A stretch of 64,000 nucleotides of DNA from Eutypella sp. D-1 (taxonomy: Eukaryota > Ascomycota > Sordariomycetes > Xylariales > Diatrypaceae). The stretch spans positions 2,232,001 to 2,296,000 of the forward strand of contig JAJTTP010000005.1 in NCBI GenBank assembly GCA_023313575.1, written 5' to 3'. Numbering within the stretch: position 1 is the first letter of the stretch; every line of letters begins with the position of its first letter. Shown one piece after another: positions 1 through 13,214 of this stretch. The notes under the pieces are model-generated. The model made no database searches. It saw only the letters and a list, made by a program, of their open reading frames with translations, and was not told the DNA's origin. A program made the translations under genes and the position numbers.

Positions 1-178
1 ACAGGAAGTGATGTGTTTGATACCATCGACATACCCGTTAGTTCGGGCGAAGGTCGTGCTGGTGTTGTCGTTGTCGTGGATGTATTTGTGAGCAATGAAG
101 CAGTTGCTGTAGCCAAATTGTTGGGAGACGAAGTGGAAATGATCGCGAGGTCCGTGTGCGTACCCGGCGCCGCCTGAA
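1..178 (-). CDS. Fragment of an unidentified gene at the left edge
   Basis: On the minus strand an open frame runs off the left edge. It is read from just after a CAG acceptor-like site at about 178 and contains GGAGYAHGPRDHFHF followed by VSQQFGYSNCFIAHKYIHD. Its third codon positions are strongly C-biased, which is typical of fungal coding DNA. The complementary plus-strand frame is also open but has T/A-rich third positions, so I favour minus. A second weakly coding-like frame lies on the opposite strand at about 216-410 (DDGDWGDGNQYKDDAFG), so exon limits and even strand are not certain. I do not recognise the family. The bulk of the gene must lie outside the window. Confidence 0.3.
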
Positions 179-411
179 GCTAAGTAATGGGTTGAATAGT
201 TGGTGACGGGACGAGTTAAAGGGAAACACCACGTCCGCAGATGCCCCAAAGACAAACCGCTCACGATCCCGAACCCCGAACGAGAACACAGGAGACGATG
301 GCGACTGGGGCGACGGCAATCAGTACAAGGATGACGCCTTCGGCACCTCTTACAAGTTAAAAATGAGAATAATGGCATACATACTTAAACGGTTGGACTT
401 GCCTACTGCTT

Positions 412-1279
412 GACTGGCCTCCCCATATATCGGCCTTTACACGGCGCACACCCTGCACATCAGAGCCCATAGATAAATATATCTCGTTTTCCGACTGTTC
501 CTTATCGAGCGAGGTCGTGCTACGGACCAGAATAAACTAACCTGTGCCCGTACATACGTATCGTCTCGATAATTATAGAATCGAGATACGTTTCTTACAC
601 TGCATCCCCGTCTAACTCATACTGCGCAGGCAGGCAGGGAAGTTAGGTAGGAAGCCATGCGATGTCGAATCACGAGTGAAAACTCCATATCAGAAGAAGC
701 GCAATAGTGTGAGTACTATATGTAGAGAGAAAAAGAAAAGGTCAAGTGATGCATTGATGTCAGAAAGACTCGCGCGATGCTATGTAATGATGATGAGCAA
801 CTTGGAATTACACATATCCCCCCATGATGAAAAAAAAAGAATGATGTGTGATCTTGGAACAAACTGTCTTTCTTATGCAACCCGGGGGTTAAGATCCTCT
901 GCCCATTAGCTATGTTAGCTAAGTCACCTGGCCCCTCGACATCGATCGTTTTCCAAAACGAAGAAAAAGAGCAAAGCTGAGTTTTAATGTTCAGTGGCAC
1001 TTCCCCCTTTCCTCCTTTTCCCCTCTCACCATCTCAATCTCTTCTCGACCACGTATGCCCATGACGCCTTCTGTGGATGCTAAAACGCCAATGCACAAAA
1101 AACAAGGGAAGGAAATGAAATGAGATGAAAAAAAGAAAATGCCATGAGGATGGTGCAAAGATTGGAAGGAAAAAAAAACAGAAAGGAAAAGTGTTGCTAG
1201 CATGATTATGCTGTAATGCAGCTGCTTAGTTCGCTTAGAAAAAAAAAAGAAAACATGCTATCACGCCGTCATGTTTCGC
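412..1279. other. Non-coding stretch, 3' flank of CAF120
   Basis: No convincing coding frame was found. It contains A-rich runs (for example around 830 and 1170-1190), compatible with the 3' untranslated region of the minus-strand gene that ends at 1280. Confidence 0.5.
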
Positions 1280-4200
1280 TCAGAATGCTTGTCCGTGGTA
1301 GTAAGAGCCCTGTCCATATTGACCTGCCGGCGGAGGACTCTGCGGTGGTGAGAGCTGGGCAGACGCAGCAGTCATGGCCTGGCCTGGGGGGAAACGAGGG
1401 TCGTAGCCGCCCTGGATAGGAGATGACCAGCCACCCTGGTCTAGACCCCGAGCCCCGGGATGTCCATAGTTAGAAGGCGGAGACATGCCGAAGTTCTGGG
1501 GTCCGGGAGACCGAGGCGGACCTCCTGGCCGATGTGCCAAATTCGAATACATTCCAGAAGGCGGTGGCATACCGGGTGGGCTCATGGATTGTTGGTAGTG
1601 CTGGTACGGTTGTTGCTGCTGCCGCTGGTTAATGGCATGCTGAGCAGCTTGACTGCTCCATCCTTGCTTCATCTGCTGCTTGTCTCGTTCTCTCGCGTCA
1701 ATTGCACCAACGAGCCCTCCGCCTATTGGCGGGCTACTCTTCTTATTACCCGCCATGCTGATCAATGGACCACCGGTGACACGAGCGACATGTTCTTGTT
1801 CGCGGGCCGACAAATACGAATCCGTGCCGCCTTGCCCACCCAAAACAGCACCTGCACCTCGAGAGCCAGGGCGTTGTTGAAGAATTTCACCAGCTCCGCG
1901 CGAGCCCGGTCGTTGTAGAAGCTCTTGTGAGCCATTGCGAGAATGCGCCATGCCAACGTAGTCTCCCGATTGGGACATATTTAGCGGAGGCGTGGGAGTG
2001 CCACCCCGGTATCCACCGACGGAGTTATTGGATGACTGCCGTTGATGAGCATACAGGGGAGTAGCAGCAGCCGCAGCTCTTTGTTGGACATACTGCTCTG
2101 GAGATAGGGCTTGGCCATTGCCGCCACCATTGACAGGTGGCGAAGCTGGGTGCCAAACGACACTCCTGCGTACGGTTTCCTCCGATTCTTGGCGGCTATG
2201 GCCCGCATCGAAGCCTGGTGGTGACCTCAACCCTGCAGGCCCTGGGCCGGAGGCGTATGAGCTCGGCGACTGCGATCGAGGGGCGCTAGAAAACGGCATT
2301 AGTGGTGGTGGCATATCGGACGTCGGGGTCTTCGATCGTGGCGCGGTGGCGTAATTCAAAGTCGGTCCGAAATCGACATTTGGTATATCAAATGAGGGGG
2401 AGTGTGGTGAGTCATCTTCATTGCCAATAGTGCGTAGAACACCAGCCCTCGGTCGTTCCACTGATGGTGCTGTGTCGGAGGAGGGGACGCTGCTTGCGTA
2501 ATCGGGGCTATCGATGGATGCGCTGTCATCATAGCGGCTACTAGCCTGGCTATGTGCAGTATTCTGACGGTGAACCCCGAGGTGTGCATGAGGCTGAACT
2601 TGATTTAGAATGCCAGAGTCTATACTTGGTGCCGTAAAACTGGTGTTGCTGGATGATGGCGTTTGTGGGGTAGAACCCTGCCTCTGGCGGTTCTGAAGAC
2701 TGTCACCCCTCGCGGGGATTGGTTTCCTATGAATAGGAGGGGAAGTATCAAGTGGGGGAAGAGGCCCGCGGTTGGGAGACCTCGGTCGACCTGGGCCTCC
2801 AGGACCTGGTGGACCTTGTGGTGGACCTCTGTACATGTTAGGAGGATAATTTGGGTTGCCCCGGCCTGGCGGACCAGGAGTCATGTTGCGAGGCTGTCCT
2901 CTACCAGGAGGACGCATATGTGGCGGCGGCATTCTACCGGGGGGGTAGCCACCTGGTGGAGGGCCACCACGCCCTGGAGGGAACGGAGGGTGTTGATGTC
3001 CTGGTGGGGGGCCGCCGCGTCCTGGGGGAGGATAGTTCCCGGGGGTGGTGGGTCGTGAGTTAGGTTTTCGCGAATCCGGAGTGCCAGCACGAGAAGAACC
3101 TGAGCTTGGGCTCGGGCCTCGGAGACCGGGAGAAGGCGGACCCATGTGTTGGTTTAACGGAGATCTTGATCGCTGGTTTGCTAGGGCGTACTGGGGGGGA
3201 GGGAGACCGGGGGAACGTGGAAACTGGCCATCCTCTAGAGCTTCACGAGATCCTGAATTAGCGGAGGTCTCACTGTTGTTGGCGTGGAAATGTACCGGTG
3301 GTGGACCACGAGGGTCGAGTTGTTGCGTCGGCGGTCCAGAAAGATCCTCGTTACTTCTACCTTCATTCGTATATACGTCGTCGCCTACGGGAACGCCGCC
3401 TGCCTTGGCTAGCTGCGCGAGGGTGGTGCTCGAGAGTCGACTATTTGCCCGGCGGAGCTCTGCTGAATGGTAAGGCCGGTTAGCGGGTTTTTGTCCTGGG
3501 GCATGGGAGAAATCTGGTGGCCGGGACACCGGTTCCGGAGTCCCTAGATTCCGCACGGCACCAACTTCCCGGATGGGTGTAGGTTCCGAATCGGAGCTAG
3601 TACGCTCAGGAGTGGAAGCCAAATCGTTCATGAAGTTGCGTGCAGGGTTAGGTCCTCGGCCAGAAAGTGGGCTTCCAGTATAGTTCTCCTGGTGCGGCGG
3701 GGGCTGCGGTAGCAGGGAGGGATCTGACGCATTCCTACTGTGTCGGGATCCGGGACCAGCCAGAGGGGATGGTACATGCCCTTCAGTAGGAGAATCATCC
3801 TTCGCCATGGGCGGACGGCTGTTGAGAGAAAAGGAACGCGAAGTCCTCGTGGCTGCTGATGCGGCGTCCGCGAACCCAACACGGGGTCTGCCTGGGTTTC
3901 CAGCACCTGCGCCAAAACTGAGTCGCTTGGACTGACTATCCCTCCTACTCGGAGGGCTGCTGACCCCACCTTCCTCGACGGCGTTCATCCGTGAGCCTGT
4001 CAGTTCCTTCAATTTCTTCCTCCAGTCTCGTTCAGTCCAGCTCGAGCTACCTTCCGTCAGGATAAGGCTCGAAACATCAAGGATCTCCAGATAACCATAG
4101 CGCTTGGACTTCGGCATGGCGAACATGAGTGACCGTGCGTCTAGCACACTGGCCACGAGCTTCCCCGGACGACCATACAGTCCAAACGTGTCCCAAGTGG

Positions 4201-5777
4201 GGAAAAGGTACTTTAGCATCATGCCGAAGCCACTCAGTGAGGGGGGTACTTCAGGCATGATGAACACAAAGCCTTCTGTGGAGGACGGCGGTTCTCCGTG
4301 TATCGTGATGTTGCCCTCGATTTTGACGAGGGTCGAGGCGTCTACAAGCGATTTAGCTTGCGGATACAAGGCGTACGCGGAGTACGAATCGGTTATGGTT
4401 GCGATCGGGAGCATCTTCTTGTGCTTCTTCTCCTTCTTCTGGTCGTAGAATTTGATATCACCCTTTAAAATCGGCGCGTGAGAGCGGTCGTACGGCGACT
4501 TCTTCTTCATTTCCTTCTGAAGCTTCATATACTCCTTTTCATCCGGGGGCGAGATGACACACCAGCACCGCCTCCATGGCATGCCCGCGCCAAACCTTAC
4601 CCTGACCCACATCTCCACAGGGATACGGGCCCTCTCCATGATGACACCTATGTTAGGCAGGGTCTTGCCCTTACCAGCGATTAGAGCGCCAGTGTAAGCT
4701 TCTTGTAGCGTTGCGTACTCGAACATAGCGAGCCGAATGGCAGCGGTCCATTGGATCAATGAGTGGCGCGAGTTGAAATGTAGTAAGTATCGATTCCGGC
4801 CTGCCGTCGATATACTTAGAATATTCTGGAGTGGTTGCTCCTCGTTCGACCTCGTCGGCAGAGAGTCGATCTATTCCGTCTCATTAGCTTCATGTTCCAA
4901 GTTCATGGCAAGAGAATGCCGGCCGCGAATACGAAATTGGATACGAAATCGGACATGAAGGCGGGAATGGAATCCTACCATCTTAATCGACGCGTCGGTC
5001 AAGTTGATGAACTTGGGCAGAACCTCCCCATTTTCGCCGGCGGCATCCAACTCGGCGGCATCCCATAGCGACAGTACTGTGCCCACGAGTTGGGCGAAAC
5101 ATTCAGTCCAGGTACGGTCAGGATTAGGTTTACCATCTATCAATTGAGTTAGCTACTGCCTGGATACTGGGTAATGGATAGGGTACATGTAGCAAGCCAC
5201 GTGGGTAACGTGGGTGACTGGGGTGATGGGAATGTCGAGATATCGGGATGGGGCAGGAACCTACGGGTATTCTGATCATCCAGCTTCAGGAAATAACCTT
5301 CTTGAAAGAGCTTATTCGCGTGGCCATTCAGGAAGTGAAAAATTGGCTGAAGCTCAGGAATGGTATCTTCGGTGACATCCATAACGGGCGGGACGTAGGT
5401 CATAATCATAGACAGTGGTCGTGATGATCGGCGAATATGATTCCTCGATTGATTTCTCGAGTGATTACTAGAATTTGACAAAGGGGATCCACCGTTCAGA
5501 GGCGAGCTGTCATGATCATACCGTGGCGGCGATGATGAAGGGAACGGTTCGGTTGGAGGCTCGTGGAAATCCGATGTACGGGGACGGCCTACAGGGCTAC
5601 TACTTCTGGGAGGGGTGTTGTTATTGATATTAGAGGTGTAGTCGATCGTAGCCCTCTTTTTGGGACCGATAGATTTCCTATTCTTGTGCCCGTGCCCGTT
5701 TTCGTTGGCGTTTTGTTGTTTCTTGTTGTTATCGGGCGATGGTGACCGCGAGGACCATTGCGATATGAACGAGAATA
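1280..5777 (-). CDS. CAF120: CAF120/SKG3-like PH-domain protein, CCR4-NOT associated
   Basis: This is a fungal Caf120-type protein, an accessory component of the CCR4-NOT deadenylase/transcription complex. Three exons are clear: 5777-5265, 5136-4979 and 4870-1280. Introns have GTAGGT and GTAGGA donors and TAG acceptors, and frame continuity is exact across both junctions (DDQNT|HGKPNPDRTWTECF and DASIKM|IDSLPTRSNEEQ). The conserved core, WTECFAQLVGTVLSLWDAAEL then PLQNILSISTAGRNRYLLHF, is the PH-like region. Next comes a conserved stretch ending in WTERDWRKKLKELTGSR. The last 900 or so residues are low-complexity and Pro/Ser/Gly/Gln-rich with many PPGRGGPPPG-like units, as is usual for the family. 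About 1,420 residues are visible. The true start is unresolved: the frame upstream of 5777 reaches a TACTAAT-type branch point and TAG acceptor, so a further 5' exon is likely. Confidence 0.85.
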
Positions 5778-8700
5778 CTATTTTTATAAAAAAAGTTGTG
5801 GAGCAATCGAAAATTAGTACAATGGGACTTAGAAAGTTAAAAAGTTCGTCAAGCGAATGACGACAACAGTGCACGTCTTCCCCCTTCTTGTATATATACG
5901 TTCCCCGTCGGTAGAAGTGATAGAGGGTTGCGGGTCAGATAGCCAGCCTGGCAAGTCTAGCAGGGGTGAGAGAGTGAGAAGGTGAGAGAGAGTGGAGTGG
6001 AGTAAATGAAGTGAGGCGATTTGGGAAATGTAAGGTATACGGTGTGGAATCTCAGTGGAATATGGGGGTATGAAGTTATGAGGTGTACGGCCCGGTAGGT
6101 ATTGTTGATTTGGGCGGGTCAGGTACGGGTATCCAGGTATATGTGTGTGGTATGTGGTTATTTCGTCTAATGTATAATCGTATAATCGTATTTTGGCATT
6201 TGGTATTTGTACCCAAAAGCTCGCATCCAAATTAGGCAACTAAGCTCATGGGATGGAACCCGGCACCTTAACTCCAGGTAGCTGGAGAACTCCGGAACCG
6301 CTAGAACACCTAGAAAGGAGTACTTATTTTGCTTGTACTTCGAGCAAATTCAAGGGTCGCCAGCACTAGCTGCCCACTGCAAACAAGTGCCTAGCAAATG
6401 TCTGCTGTCCTGCATTGAAGATGAAGATGAAGAGAGGAAATGTTTTGTAATAGTTAATTAAAACAAGACAAGTAGAGTAAAGTAAATTGAAAAATGTATG
6501 TACCGTTGAAGAGTAGACAAATTCCAAGGTTATGACGAAAGCAATGGACGTTGGGACAGGGGTAAATGTAGAGCGGAAGTATGTTGTAGTGAGGACACAC
6601 ACAAGACGTAGTAGTAGTAGAGTCAAGAGACGGCTGATCGCTAAGCCAATGAATGAATGCAACACAAAAACTTGACTTGACTTTAAGACATCAATCAAGT
6701 GACTAGTGACTTTCGTGACTTTCTTTTCTTTCGGAACTCGGAAGACCGGCCTAGAGCTCTAGGCACCACAATCTCGAGCAAGCGACCAAAGTATCAAGGC
6801 ACCAGACAAAGACCGCTAGGGATATGTCAAATCGCTAGATGGTCATTTGAAGCAGTAACCCTCTTGATTTCAGATAAAACTGAATGTATGTCTGCAGCCT
6901 CGACCTCTCCCTCTACAAGTCAATGGTGATGTGTGCGCCTGGTAGTTAAATGGGGAAAAATAATGAACCCGGATAGATAGCCGGCCATAAGTGAATCAGA
7001 GGCGCTCTATATAACACCAGTATGATTTATATCAAGTAAGGCTTCAAGGGTCATATAGCAACATATAGTGAATGGGGCGTTTCGGCGGTGATCGCATTAA
7101 CCCTTCCCTTGCAAACGAGAGGCCGTCTTTGCCGGGTTGCTGGTTCAAGCGCCTTGGGTATATTGGGTCCCGAGGATTTTGGCGTCTTGGTGCCGGTGTC
7201 CAAGCTTGGGGAGGGGGCAAATAACATGGGATATGGCATCATATGAGTTGCATTTGGGGATTTGGAGTGTGTGATGGGCTGGATGGGCTGGACGGGCGGG
7301 CTGACAGGTGTGCAAAAGCATGTGGGAATAGCGCAACGTAACGCAGCCCAGTACAGTCTGTACAGATGAGCGAAACTTTTTTTTTTCCTTCCAAGGGTCC
7401 ATTGTAGTTGTAGATCTGCGTGCGTAATCGTGACCCCGGAAAAGCGGGAAATGGCAATTCGGGAAGAGCGCAACCAAAACGTACCTCGACTTCTTCGCAT
7501 CTTGACCTCCTCGGATTCCCTCCACGGATTTTTCTAAGTGGTCCAGAAGAAAATTGGAAAATAAAATAAAATAAAAACCACCACTGAACGACCTCAAGAT
7601 ACACGCCTGGTACCGTTTACACCACCAGGAGGGTTTTTTCCTAACGCTGAACCCTGGTTACGCTGGACGGGACTCTTCAGTACGTAGGTGCGACAAGGTC
7701 GACGAGCCGAATAGACGGCAGGGCGGGTCCCACCAGGGACAGCTGAACTGAGATCGGGTCCAGGATCGCGGTGTAGAACGGAAGATTTCCACACGATGTA
7801 GAAAAGTAGACTACGGGTGGGCGTGGACTGTAAGACGGGGGTGATGTAACGGCTTAATTATTTAGTTCGATTCTTCATAGGTTTTTGGTCATACGGCCGT
7901 CGCTTCTGCCTTCGTCTTCGTCGTCGTTATCGTCGTCGACTTGAGGTTTGATTTATAAGAAGAATATGGTTCGATTTCGATTCGGAGAGTTCGGGGATCC
8001 ACGGGACAAGCAAGGAAATTCGGGTTGTGTTCTAGGGAGAGGACAGCGAAATGCAACGAGAAAAAACTTTGTAAACTTTGTAAAACTAAGCAGAGAGAAG
8101 AAGAAGAAAAGTTGAGCAAACAGTAGAAAATAGAATAAAGGGCCGGCGACCAGGGCAGGGTGGTGGGTGAAGAGGTTGGTTTTGTAGCTCTTCCAAAGAT
8201 AACTACTTGGTAGGTAGGCAAGTATGTGATAAGTATGTAAGTTACCTATGTATGTGAGCAAGTAGTATGGGGAATAGCCCTGGAGGTATAAACTATCTTA
8301 GAAAAACCACCCGAGCAGCCTAGACGCAGACAGCCAAACGCCAGCCTAAAGCAGGGCAGAGCCAATACGAGAAGGTGGGACGTCAAAAAAGGGTAAAGAC
8401 CACACTAGGAGACCGGGATGCACCGCTCGTCCCGTTGGTTCTTTTCCTTTCCTACGTAGGTATGTACTTTGTAAAGTTCAAGTTTTACATTTGCCATGAG
8501 GCATGTGGCATAGTCAAGGGTATGGGCAATAATAAAGCATGGGGCATGGGGTAGATGATGACTTCAGACCAACTTTACACTAAAATGAGATTGGTATGAG
8601 TAAGTAGATAGAAGCTTATTTCGTTTTCCTTTGGTGTTCCTTTGGTGTTCCTTTAGTCTTTCGGATATTGAAAATTTATCTGCGTAGGTGACGGGGCTTT

Positions 8701-9104
8701 GGGACATACTTTTCTTCCAAGATAAACTTTCCGTGACGTACTTTTATTTTTATTCTCGTTTTTTCCCTCTTCCCTGTTGTGAAAATGTATGGATGGATGT
8801 ATCCAAGTTTACGGAATAGAAGACAATGAATGATGTAAACGGCTCAGGGATGGCTAACCTGACCCATCAGGGCAGGATGTGGTGTAAGTGTTGTATCAGC
8901 TAAGCGGTTGCTTTTAGGTAAGTCTTGGATGCATGTAACTTGTAAAGTAGCCACTCCAGTTGTCAACACAGGCCTACCACTGTACGAATAGATACGAAGT
9001 CCGAGTGCAGCTGGGATTTGGAATTCGCTCAGCGTATCGCCCATCGCCCACTTTAGTAGATCCGTCAGGCCTCCCAATAAGTTTATCGATCCAGTTGTAG
9101 TTAG

Positions 9105-9114
9105 TACCTAGGTA
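9105..9114. repeat. Palindrome TACCTAGGTA (dispersed copy)
   Basis: Perfect 10-bp palindrome in intergenic DNA. Further exact copies are at 21211, 21446, 21576 and 26412. Confidence 0.8.
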
Positions 9115-10183
9115 CGGCCTCAGTTATTATCAATTATAATGATTGATCATGTGCTGTGGTAGTTATGTAGTGGCTTTGACATGCTCGTACCTATGCATCT
9201 CATGTTTATTTATACTTACATACATGTTATGTAGTATACCTACGGAGTATAGCCTCAGGACATAATGGTACACAGAGCATGACGGCATGCATGAGTTACG
9301 GATGCATCGGGGGGCCACCAAATTCCATGACGGCCCTTAACTCGACCGAAGACCGTTCCAAGGTTATTATGCTGGGCTAGGCAATCTTGGGCATTATATG
9401 TAAGCAAACAAAGATAGGTCAGGCCGAGAGGCCGTCGTTGGCCTTGGCAGGAATACCAGGATACCCTAGCATCGCCTTAAGACATCCGAGAAATCTTCAC
9501 AGTTGAAATGCGTCGAAGTGAATGGCATTCTTTAGCGGAGGATTTCGATAACTAGTTAAAGGGAGCATATAAAGGCGAAAAAATGCCCGGTTCGGGAATT
9601 ATTCGGCTCAGATTGCTACATAGGCGCAGCATTGGAGGAACTCAAGTTATACATAGTAAATATACTACATAGATGTACCCAGTGAAGCCATGCCATCAAA
9701 ATCTCCGGGGGCTACATACTACCCTGCTACCTACTACTACTACCTACCTGACAGTACCGTTATCTTTGCCGAGCTGATTGGCACAGGCATCTGGGTGAGG
9801 CTGATCCTCGCTATGTATGTAGCAGGATAAAAACGGAACGCAGACGTCAGCGCCTCAGAAGCAAGCGCAACCTAGTGATTGGCAGGTTTTCTCCTTTACT
9901 ACGAAAGTAAAATGAAAACGTGTTCGTGAATGCCGGCGCACTGGTTGTTTTTCTATGGTACTCTGCTTTTAGTCATAATTTCAAGACCTATAGTTATAAC
10001 TATATATATGCTCACCTCATTTGCTCCTCAAGGTCTTTGCAAGGGATCGGAGGTATCACCATTTGTTCTCAAGTACGCAAGGACCCCTCACATTTATGGT
10101 AGGTACTAGGGTATTATGGATCCGCTACGTGTGCGGATGAACACTTGTGATGAGGGATCAAATCCGCCCTCATTCCTTACTAC

Positions 10184-10204
10184 ATATATATATATATATA
10201 TATA
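10184..10204. repeat. (TA)n microsatellite
   Basis: An uninterrupted run of about ten TA units in intergenic DNA. Confidence 0.9.
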
Positions 10205-13200
10205 GTAGTAATGGATGATTGAGCCAGTGGTCCGTTAAGCGACGTAGTGTCCCTTTAAAGAGGGAAAGGTAAAGAGGGAAAGAAAATAAACCCGGCCAAG
10301 AAGAGCAGGACTAGCCGTGGTGATCTTACGGCTCTCGGGTGCGCCGATTGGGGGTTCCGTGGCGCACCACCGGATTCTGTTACCCGTCAGAAGAACCCCT
10401 GTGAGCCAGCTTCCTCACTTGAAAGCAACGCGGCGGCGGCGGCGTGTGCGCGTGTTGCAGATAACTACTCACATCATCATCAGCCCGCGTCGTCACCTTG
10501 ACAGGAGGGTTGTCGCTCAAAAAACACGGGAAGTACAAATGCTGTGCGGCCCCCCAGATGTAAGCTTATTTGTTACGTCCATTGATGATGCCCTTCGAGG
10601 GCCGGTATTTCTATATACTTAACTTAAGTCTGGGACGTTGCAGCTTACACAATACACCAGATATCGGTAGTAGGCTCAGGTGTTCAAACCTAGGTACTTA
10701 GGTACGGATGCTGATAGTTGGTGCCTACAACTACCTGCCAACCTAGGTCAAACCACCAGGTAGACTTGTAGAGTAGTCGAAAGACCCCATGAACCCTGCG
10801 ACGGCTCTTGCACTATGTATATGTATACATATGCATATGCGGGCCACCGTTCGAGAGACCACTTGATGTAACAAAGATAATTGCGACGGCCCAGCCCAGA
10901 CAAACCTGATGTAGCCAAGCCGGCCTCTCGGGTTGACGGTACGTATTTCGTAGTCTGTGTGTATGTACATACAATACCGGCATAGTGTGGTGTGCAGGTA
11001 AGTAATTGACAGCCGCCTATCGCGTCCTTGCTTCCCGTAAAACATTTAAAAAGAGAGCCCTCTTAATAACAGCCTCACTGACCATCAGTCCCATCTGCCA
11101 GTCGGTCGATTTCTAAATTGCTGGACAAGGGGGCAATGAGGCGTCTCTAACATAACAGAACCACTAGCTACCTCTGTGATAATAACCATCTATCTTACCT
11201 TCCCCTTCGCCCTCCACCTGATACGGGGTTTGCAACTCTAGACCGTCCAACATGTGATGATTGGCTTGCGACTTCGACCCCCCCTATTTGGGTCAATCTT
11301 TTTCTGGGCCCTGTGCCTCTCAACTGTTACCTGCCCGACCTGCCTGAGGTGGGTATACATGTAATATACCACCACCGTAGGTAGGTAGGCTCAGCCTCCT
11401 CAACCCCCCCCCCCCCGGAACGCCTGATGCCTATCAATTCTATGTACACGACTTCCCCTGAGATGTTGAACACGTACGTCCCGGCCGAATCATGTACCTA
11501 GCCCAAAAAGAAAACGCGGCAGTATCCTCGAGCCGCAATTTTCTGAGGTGTCACAATTGTCACTGTGGGTAACTTCGGTCCCTAACCGGGGGGACTTGCT
11601 ATGCGTATGCGCAATTAGGTGGTTCGTTTCTGCGATGCATGTATGCGTGTATGTGTAGTATGTATATACTTAGAGGTATATGTAGGCAGGCTGGTAGGCG
11701 CCTATGTATATGGGTATGCAATTCATTGATCGTCTGCATACGTCATCCGCTCGACGGGGACATATCAGCCACCAGTGCCGAACAGATCCCCAATCAAAAC
11801 TGGTGTTGTAGGTCCCACCATAAGATGTTACGGGTCCCGGATCTGCAATATGTGTTTCACTGGAATATGGCTGTGGCATTTGTGCGATCTACCCAGTCTA
11901 CATAGGCAAATAGGCACTTTCTGTTGTACATCCATATGGAACATACTCCGTACAGGTAGGTATGTTATTTATACGTCCTTCATGGCCCCGCCAGTCCGCC
12001 TGGGCCAGCTGGACCGAACTTCAGATGCGTTGCTTGCGTTGCTGGCGCTTGGTCGCTGGACCCCATAGGCCTGTCGAGCCTTGTCGATCTCCCCTCTTGA
12101 TTACTTACGACTACCGGCTGGGTACCTTGTATATGATGGGCCCGATGAACCCCTTTGGATGATTATCCTCATACATAGGGTACTTAAGTACTCGGACATA
12201 GATACAGGGTTTCGAACAGCCTAATCTAAGGATAACAACAGGCCGGCAGGATGGCAGATTATAAACCTGCCCCGACCCCCCCTCCCCATCCATGTATCAG
12301 AAAACTTATATAGTAATAGTAATTGTACCGGCCACGGTCTTTACCCGCACCGGGCGCCGGAGCCGGAGTATCGCATGTCTTCTAGTGTCGTGTAACTCGG
12401 AGGACCCAGCAGCATGGCTCGTGGGCATCCATGGATGGACTCGACGGGTTGCTTGTATGCAGGAACCTGTGTCTCTCCGGGGCCGGTATCCGGTATGGTA
12501 TCCCGTCTTGCCCGTTTGTGTTCTTGCAACGGGGGCAAAACGGGTGAAGACACCTGGGAAGTGGGTATGTTCATAAGTATGTTGAAATACCTGGATACAC
12601 ACTTCGTTTTGGTTGATTATATAGGGTTGTCAATGTCTTATCATTCCTTCCAATGAAGAGAAGCGACGGCAGGCTCTGTGGCACTCCATACTCAGACTGT
12701 AAAAGAGCTGGCCTGCTGGGTATATCTCGAGCTAGAGTGCTGTTATCTAGAAGGATTGTGGCAGCTCTTACAGAGGCAGCTGTTAAAGCTAACTTAAACC
12801 CAATAAGGTTAATGCCCCTGCTCAGCTTATCGATTTTGCCCTGCCACTTGCTCAGCTCCTTTGACTCTAGGCAGCCGTTGACCTATGCGGGGGATACGAT
12901 ACTTGTCTCCTCCCCTTTACGGACATACAAACATCAAGTCACTTTCCGTACGATGGTATGCTAAGTAATGTAATGATTACCTACATAGTCCAAGGTAGGT
13001 ACTACCTGGAGTAACGCTCTCAGGTCGTCACGCGGAGCACTCCCGGTGGTGTCTTTTCCCTTTCTCACTCACTTATCATCTCCATCCCGTCATACTAAAT
13101 CTTCATTTTTCTTCACTAATTCATTCATCAACCTCCAACCGACATATTGTCAAAACAAGAAGAAAACAATCAACTTTACAAGCTACCGAATTCATAATAT

Positions 13201-13214
13201 CACCGCCACCAATT

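Larger units (their letters stand above)
5800..13214. other. Gene-poor 7.4 kb stretch
   Basis: Many short frames occur on both strands, but none shows sustained third-position bias, recognisable motifs or a workable splice model. Visible content includes a (TA)n run near 10184-10204, a poly-C run near 11405-11417, exact palindrome TACCTAGGTA at 9105-9114 and near-copies around 10687 and 10740. The part nearest 5800-6250 probably holds the 5' end of CAF120. The part nearest 13050-13214 is pyrimidine-rich and probably the leader of the PMP3-like gene. Confidence 0.5.

Noticed and set aside
7051..7604. Overlapping minus-strand frames of 120-150 codons
   Set aside because: Three frames of the same DNA are open to similar length, with no codon bias or recognisable motif in any.
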